Shown here piece by piece: positions 39,797 through 43,329 of a stretch of 43,329 nucleotides of DNA. The position numbers and the translations under genes are program-made. Below the pieces are notes generated by a model. It saw only the letters and a list, made by a program, of their open reading frames with translations, was not told where the DNA came from and ran no database searches. Each line of letters starts with the position of its first letter. Position 1 is the stretch's first letter. Source of the DNA: Bradyrhizobium sp. cir1 (GTDB lineage Bacteria > Pseudomonadota > Alphaproteobacteria > Rhizobiales > Xanthobacteraceae). The stretch is taken from contig NZ_JACIHE010000042.1 of NCBI RefSeq assembly GCF_014198245.1, positions 1-43,329 of the forward strand. Direction: 5' to 3'.

Positions 39797-40777
39797 CTAG
39801 CGCGGCCGGCTGCGCTCGATGATCTCCGCCGCACCCTTGCCCAGCAGATCGAGACCGACCGCACGACCGAGCTCGCGCGGGCGGTTGGCCGGCCCCGTGC
39901 GCGAGGCTTCGATGATGGTGTTGCCGGAGAGGTCGAGCACGGATGCGGTGAGCGACATCTGATCGCCGGCGACGGTCGAGAAGCCCGCCACCGGCGAATT
40001 GCAGTGACCGTTGAGCACCCACAGTACCTCGCGCTCGGCATCGGCCGAGGCGTGCGCCGAGGGATCATCGATCGATGACAGTATCTGCCGCGTCTGCCAG
40101 TCCTGCGCGGCGCATTCGACGGCGACGATGCCCTGCCCTGCTGCCGGCAGCATCTCCGCCGGCGTGAATTCGTAGGCGATACGATCAGCCAGACCGACGC
40201 GATCGAGGCCGGAGCGCGCCATGATCAGCGCATCCGCCGGGCCCACGGCGCCGCCATCCGGCAAGCGCTGCTTCTCGCCATTGTCGAGCTTGCGCACGCG
40301 GGTGTCGGCGGCGCCACGGAAGTGGATCACTTCGACATCGGGAAACAACCGCCGCGCATAGGCGGCTCGGCGCACCGCGTTGGTGCCGATCTTGAAACCC
40401 TTGCCGCGCGACTGGCGCAGCGCCTCCAGGGTCACGCCGTCGCGCAGCACGAGCGCATCACTGGGCGGATCGCGCGACAGCGTGGCGCCGATCACGAGGC
40501 CCGGCGTGTCCTCGTTGCCCGGCATGTCCTTGAGCGAATGCATTGCCGCCTGGAGCTCGCCCGACAGCACGGCGGCACGGATCTGCGCCACGAAGGCGCC
40601 GCCCTTGCCGCCATGCGGCAAGAGCTTGCTGGTCTGGTCGAGGTCGCCCGTGGTGTCGAACTTGACGATCTCGACATCGAGACCGGGCACGGCGGCGGTC
40701 AGGCGGCGGGCAATCTCTTCCGTCTGCGCCAGCGCCATCGCGCTCTTGCGGGTGCCGATCTTGAATCGCGTAGCCAA
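39797..40777 (-). CDS. hemC: Hydroxymethylbilane synthase (porphobilinogen deaminase), divergent
   Basis: A 326-residue HemC, which joins four porphobilinogens. The key residues are present: D84 in HSLKDMP, the Arg pair (R136-R137) in GTNAVRRAA, and the cofactor-binding Cys (C259) in NGHCNSPVAGF. Several usually invariant stretches differ: LALAQ reads MALAQ, the familiar SSLRRQ reads NAVRRA, and RGNVDTR reads RGAADTR. Start: two in-frame TTGs occur; the one at 40777 is chosen because AAAGGA is 7 bases upstream, against 1 for 40783. No hemD adjoins it. It may be the main HemC of this strain or a paralogue. Confidence 0.85.
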   Translation of the reverse strand: MATRFKIGTRKSAMALAQTEEIARRLTAAVPGLDVEIVKFDTTGDLDQTSKLLPHGGKGGAFVAQIRAAVLSGELQAAMHSLKDMPGNEDTPGLVIGATLSRDPPSDALVLRDGVTLEALRQSRGKGFKIGTNAVRRAAYARRLFPDVEVIHFRGAADTRVRKLDNGEKQRLPDGGAVGPADALIMARSGLDRVGLADRIAYEFTPAEMLPAAGQGIVAVECAAQDWQTRQILSSIDDPSAHASADAEREVLWVLNGHCNSPVAGFSTVAGDQMSLTASVLDLSGNTIIEASRTGPANRPRELGRAVGLDLLGKGAAEIIERSRPR

Positions 40778-40812
40778 GTCCAAGTCCTTTCGAGAGGCGC
40801 GTTGTTATCTTT

Positions 40813-40861
40813 GAGCATGATCTTATCGGAAAACCGGTTCCCACTTTTCCGGATCATGCTC
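40813..40861. repeat. Dispersed repeat GAGCATGATC...GATCATGCTC
   Basis: GAGCATGATC (40813-40822) and GATCATGCTC (40852-40861) flank an imperfect dyad containing GGAAAACCGGTTCCCACTTT. It resembles a 49-bp repeat common in Bradyrhizobium relatives. It runs into the stop codon of the GMC gene and precedes hemC, so it may act as a terminator. Confidence 0.75.
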
Positions 40862-42486
40862 TACCGCGCATCCTCCAATATCATGTCCGAGGCCTTTTCG
40901 GCGATCATGATGATCGGCGCGTTGGTGTTCCCCGAGACGAGGTCCGGCATGACCGAGCCGTCAACGACGCGAAGGCCGTCGAGCCCCCTCACCTTCAATC
41001 GCTGGTCCACCACCGCGAGCGCGTCGTTGCCCATACGACAGGTCGAGGTCGGATGGTAGATGGTGCTGCCGCGCTCGCGGCAATAATCCAGCATCTCGGC
41101 GTCCGTGGATACCTTCGCCCCGGGATCGTACTCGCCGACCACGAACGGCTTCAGCGCCGGCGCGTTCAATATCTTGCGCAGGATCTTCAGGCCCTCGACG
41201 TTGGTGGTGCGGTCGGTCTCGGTCGACATGTAGTTGATGCGGATCTCCGGCGGCACGGTCGGGTCGGCGCTCCTGATGCGCAGGGAGCCGCGGCTCTCGG
41301 GACGGAGCTGGCAGACCGAGGCGGTGAAGCCGGAAAAATCGTGCAGCTTCTCGCCCATCTTGTCGGTCGAGAACGGCAGGAAGTGAACCTGGATGTCGGG
41401 CGAGGCAAGCCGCGGACTGGTCTTGAAGAATGCGCCCGCCGTGCCGGCCGCAATCGTCAGCCAGCCCTTGCGGAACAGCGCATAGCGCGCGCCGGCCATG
41501 GTGCGGCGGAGCGGATTGTTGACGGTGTCGTTCAAGGTGATTTTCTGCGAGCAGCGCATCACGATGCGGACTTGCATGTGGTCCTGGAGGTCGTGGCCGA
41601 CGCCCGGCGCGTCCAGCAGCACATCGATGCCGTACTTGCGCAGGAGATCGCCGGGGCCGACGCCGGAGAGCTGGAGCAGCTGCGGCGAGTTGTAGGCACC
41701 GCTCGACAGCACGATCTCCCTTCGCGCCCGCGCGCGACGCACGGTCGCGCCTTGCCGGTACTCGATGCCGACGGCGCGGCGGCCCTCGAACAGCACGCGC
41801 TGGCCGAGCGCCTCAGTCTCGATCTTGAGATTGCTGCGCGTCTTCGCGGGGCCGAGATAGGCGACCGATGTCGAGGCGCGCCGGCCATTGTGCGTCGTGG
41901 TCTGGAACAGGCCGACGCCTTCCTGCGTCGCGCCGTTGAAATCGGGATTGTAGGGCAGACCGGTCTCGACCGCGGCGTCGATGAAGGCTTTCGACAGCGG
42001 ATCGGTCACGATCATGTTGGAGACCGGCAGCGGCCCACCCGTGCCGTGATACTGATCCGCACCGCGCGACTGGTTCTCGGCCTTCTTGAAGTAAGGCAGC
42101 ACGTCGTCATAGCCCCAGCCGGTGTTGCCGAGCTGGCGCCAGCGGTCGTAGTCCTCGTGCTGGCCGCGGACATAGAGCAGGCCGTTGATCGAGCTGGAAC
42201 CGCCCAGCGTCTTGCCGCGCGGCTGGAATACCTGACGGCCCTTCAGCTCGGGCTCAGGCTCGGTCTGGTACATCCAGTTGACCGTCTTCTCCTTGAACAG
42301 CTTTCCGTAGCCGAGCGGGACATGGATCCAGATGTTGGAATCCTTCGGGCCGGCCTCGAGCAGGAGCACACTGTGCTTGCCGTTCGCCGACAGACGGTTG
42401 GCGAGCACGCAGCCGGCGGAGCCGGCGCCGACGATGATGTAGTCGAATTCCGGATCGGACGGTGCGAGAGAGGAATTTGCGTTCAT
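40861..42486 (-). CDS. GMC-family oxidoreductase (choline dehydrogenase-like)
   Basis: A 541-residue FAD-dependent alcohol oxidoreductase. The FAD-binding fold opens at residue 15 (YIIVGAGSAGCVLANRLS). GMC signature 1 is QPRGKTLGGSSSINGLLYVRG, and signature 2 is VLSSGAYNSPQLLQLSGVG. The catalytic His is in IYHPTSTCRMG and the second active-site residue in SGNTNAPIIMIAEKASD. Length and motifs match choline, alcohol and polyethylene-glycol dehydrogenases; the substrate is undetermined. The first gene of the pair is a TetR regulator 53 bp upstream in the same direction, which probably controls it. Confidence 0.93.
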   Translation of the reverse strand: MNANSSLAPSDPEFDYIIVGAGSAGCVLANRLSANGKHSVLLLEAGPKDSNIWIHVPLGYGKLFKEKTVNWMYQTEPEPELKGRQVFQPRGKTLGGSSSINGLLYVRGQHEDYDRWRQLGNTGWGYDDVLPYFKKAENQSRGADQYHGTGGPLPVSNMIVTDPLSKAFIDAAVETGLPYNPDFNGATQEGVGLFQTTTHNGRRASTSVAYLGPAKTRSNLKIETEALGQRVLFEGRRAVGIEYRQGATVRRARARREIVLSSGAYNSPQLLQLSGVGPGDLLRKYGIDVLLDAPGVGHDLQDHMQVRIVMRCSQKITLNDTVNNPLRRTMAGARYALFRKGWLTIAAGTAGAFFKTSPRLASPDIQVHFLPFSTDKMGEKLHDFSGFTASVCQLRPESRGSLRIRSADPTVPPEIRINYMSTETDRTTNVEGLKILRKILNAPALKPFVVGEYDPGAKVSTDAEMLDYCRERGSTIYHPTSTCRMGNDALAVVDQRLKVRGLDGLRVVDGSVMPDLVSGNTNAPIIMIAEKASDMILEDAR

Positions 42487-42539
42487 GCGCTACTGTTCTT
42501 CTTGTTGGTGAGGACGTTTCCGTTCGTGGCTTAGCACGA

Positions 42540-43139
42540 TCATGGCTTGACGCGCAGCGCCTCGACCAGCGACCTGAACGCACGGGCATATTCCGCACCC
42601 GCCCTTGCGATATCGGCGCGTCCGGCGCAGGCGACAGCAGCTTCGGTCACCGCGCCGAGCAGCAGCCGCGCCAAGGGCTCGACCGGCTGCCGTGCGATCA
42701 GGCCGGCCTCCATCGCTGCGGACAGCGCACGCGGCATCTTGCCGCCAAAATGCTGCGCGTCGATCTCGCGCCAGCGCTCCCAGCCGAGCACGGCGGGACC
42801 GTCGCGCAGGATAATCTGGCCGGTCGGCCCCTTGGCGGTCGCGGCGAAATAGTGCTGGGTGCCGGCGACCATCGCGGCGAGCACGTCCTTCTCCGCCCGC
42901 GCGGTGCGGTCGATCTCGACGACGAGATCGCGCGAGACCTGGTCGAACACGGCTTCGAACACCGCCTCCTTGGTCTTGAAGTGATGATAGACCGCGCCCT
43001 TGGCGACGGAAGCGCCTTCCGCGATCTCGTCCATGGTGGTGGCGGCAAAGCCTTGCGTCCCGAACAGCCGGCGCGCCGCCGTCAGGATCGCCTCCGATGT
43101 CGCCGCCCGCCGCTCCGCCTGTTTCGCCATGAATCCCAT
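42540..43139 (-). CDS. TetR-family regulator of the GMC oxidoreductase
   Basis: A 199-residue TetR repressor. The helix-turn-helix domain (about 12-58) reads RRAATSEAILTAARRLFGTQGFAATTMDEIAEGASVAKGAVYHHFKTKEAVFEAV, an unusually clear match to the family. The C-terminal ligand domain is of the TetR_C type with GPAVLGWERWREID. Start: ATG at 43139; a second ATG lies three codons later (43130), and neither has a strong Shine-Dalgarno. It precedes the GMC gene by 53 bp. A near-perfect 17-bp palindrome 13 bp upstream is its probable operator. Confidence 0.9.
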   Translation of the reverse strand: MGFMAKQAERRAATSEAILTAARRLFGTQGFAATTMDEIAEGASVAKGAVYHHFKTKEAVFEAVFDQVSRDLVVEIDRTARAEKDVLAAMVAGTQHYFAATAKGPTGQIILRDGPAVLGWERWREIDAQHFGGKMPRALSAAMEAGLIARQPVEPLARLLLGAVTEAAVACAGRADIARAGAEYARAFRSLVEALRVKP

Positions 43140-43152
43140 CTAATCGAATTCG

Positions 43153-43169
43153 TGACAGGCGGCCAGTCA
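43153..43169. promoter_or_regulatory. Putative TetR operator ahead of the TetR-GMC unit
   Basis: On the minus strand TGACTGGCCGCCTGTCA is a 17-bp palindrome with one mismatched pair, beginning 13 bp before the TetR ATG. The TGAC/GTCA ends resemble many TetR operators. No clear -35/-10 pair is seen. Confidence 0.45.
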
Positions 43170-43201
43170 GTGGTTGAACGCGGTGCGCCGCGCTGACGCT
43201 A

Positions 43202-43228
43202 CACCCTCTCCCCTTGTGGGAGAGGGTG
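43202..43228. repeat. Dispersed palindrome CACCCTCTCCC-N5-GGGAGAGGGTG
   Basis: Perfect 11-bp arms (43202-43212 and 43218-43228) with a 5-base loop. It is a dispersed short palindrome; a partial copy lies around 144-168. No T-run follows. Confidence 0.75.
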
Positions 43229-43240
43229 GCTCGCCTGTCC

Positions 43241-43287
43241 AGACCGGATAGAGAGGTAACACAGTAGACCGGATGGATGGGTGACAG
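43241..43287. mobile_element. Tandem 22-bp units, likely end of an IS481-type element
   Basis: AGACCGGATAGAGAGGTAACAC (43241-43262, written here as two units of at most 22) recurs at 43266-43287 with 17 of 22 identical positions and a 25-bp period. Repeated sites ahead of a transposase gene suit an element terminus or transposase-binding sites. Confidence 0.4.
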
Positions 43288-43314
43288 TTCTCTGTCGGCT
43301 GGGAGGACCAGCCG

Positions 43315-43329
43315 ATGCCTTGGCGAGAG
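43315..43329 (+). CDS. Transposase start, probable IS481 family (cut by window edge)
   Basis: Only five codons (MPWRE) fall inside the window, preceded by GGGAGGA at 43301-43307. MPWRE/MPWKE is the usual beginning of IS481-type transposases with a helix-turn-helix and a DDE core in Bradyrhizobium and its relatives. The assignment depends on this start, its Shine-Dalgarno and the repeated 22-bp units just upstream. Confidence 0.45.

Overview
The window looks like a piece of chromosome from a Bradyrhizobium-like alphaproteobacterium (Nitrobacteraceae, Hyphomicrobiales). The signs are high GC, several families of dispersed palindromic repeats of the kind common in Bradyrhizobium and its relatives, two sites matching the EcfG general-stress promoter (GGAAC-N16-CGTT), and a typical rhizobial set of catabolic, efflux and regulatory genes. 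The assignment rests on recognition, not on a database search. I see no rRNA, tRNA, CRISPR array or prophage. The only transposase is five codons cut off by the right edge.

Layout. 0.2-1.1 kb: a small stress-type gene and a YciA-like thioesterase. 1.1-6.7 kb: a tightly packed beta-oxidation operon read leftwards (FadE-type acyl-CoA dehydrogenase, thiolase, FadB-type bifunctional enzyme, thioesterase). 7.0-13.0 kb: a flavin-reductase-like protein, then a TetR regulator, RND pump and lipoprotein adaptor, with repeats between pump and adaptor. 13.1-13.7 kb: a MazEF-type toxin-antitoxin pair behind a perfect 16-bp palindrome. 13.8-16.6 kb: an MFS transporter, the DNA-binding stump of a LacI regulator, two AACCGGTT-core operators and a DUF1932 dehydrogenase, probably a remodelled catabolic locus. 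16.7-22.8 kb: a YcaQ-type DNA glycosylase, a methionine-rich secreted peptide, an OmpA-like protein, a GT39 glycosyltransferase, and a secreted FecR-domain protein paired with a Pro/Ser-linker outer-membrane barrel. 22.9-25.3 kb: two VOC proteins, a His-rich cupin and a secreted FKBP isomerase. 25.3-29.3 kb: a PaoABC-type periplasmic aldehyde oxidoreductase. 29.4-32.2 kb: gamma-glutamyltransferase, trhO and slyX. 32.3-35.7 kb: a membrane diguanylate cyclase, a second small stress-type gene and hemE. 35.9-39.7 kb: an L-lactate module (GntR/FCD regulator divergent from lldP-lldD, with a 19-bp palindrome in the promoter). 39.8-43.1 kb: a divergent HemC, a GMC oxidoreductase and its TetR regulator. 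43.2-43.3 kb: a dispersed palindrome and the start of a probable IS481-type element.

Most of the window is ordinary metabolism. The observations most worth following are: the paired FecR/barrel surface module; the LacI headpiece that has lost its sensor domain while its likely operators remain; a hairpin at the start of the diguanylate cyclase that can cover its Shine-Dalgarno; two unrelated small genes with matching EcfG-type promoters; a consensus-like promoter with no gene behind it; and the HemC-like protein.
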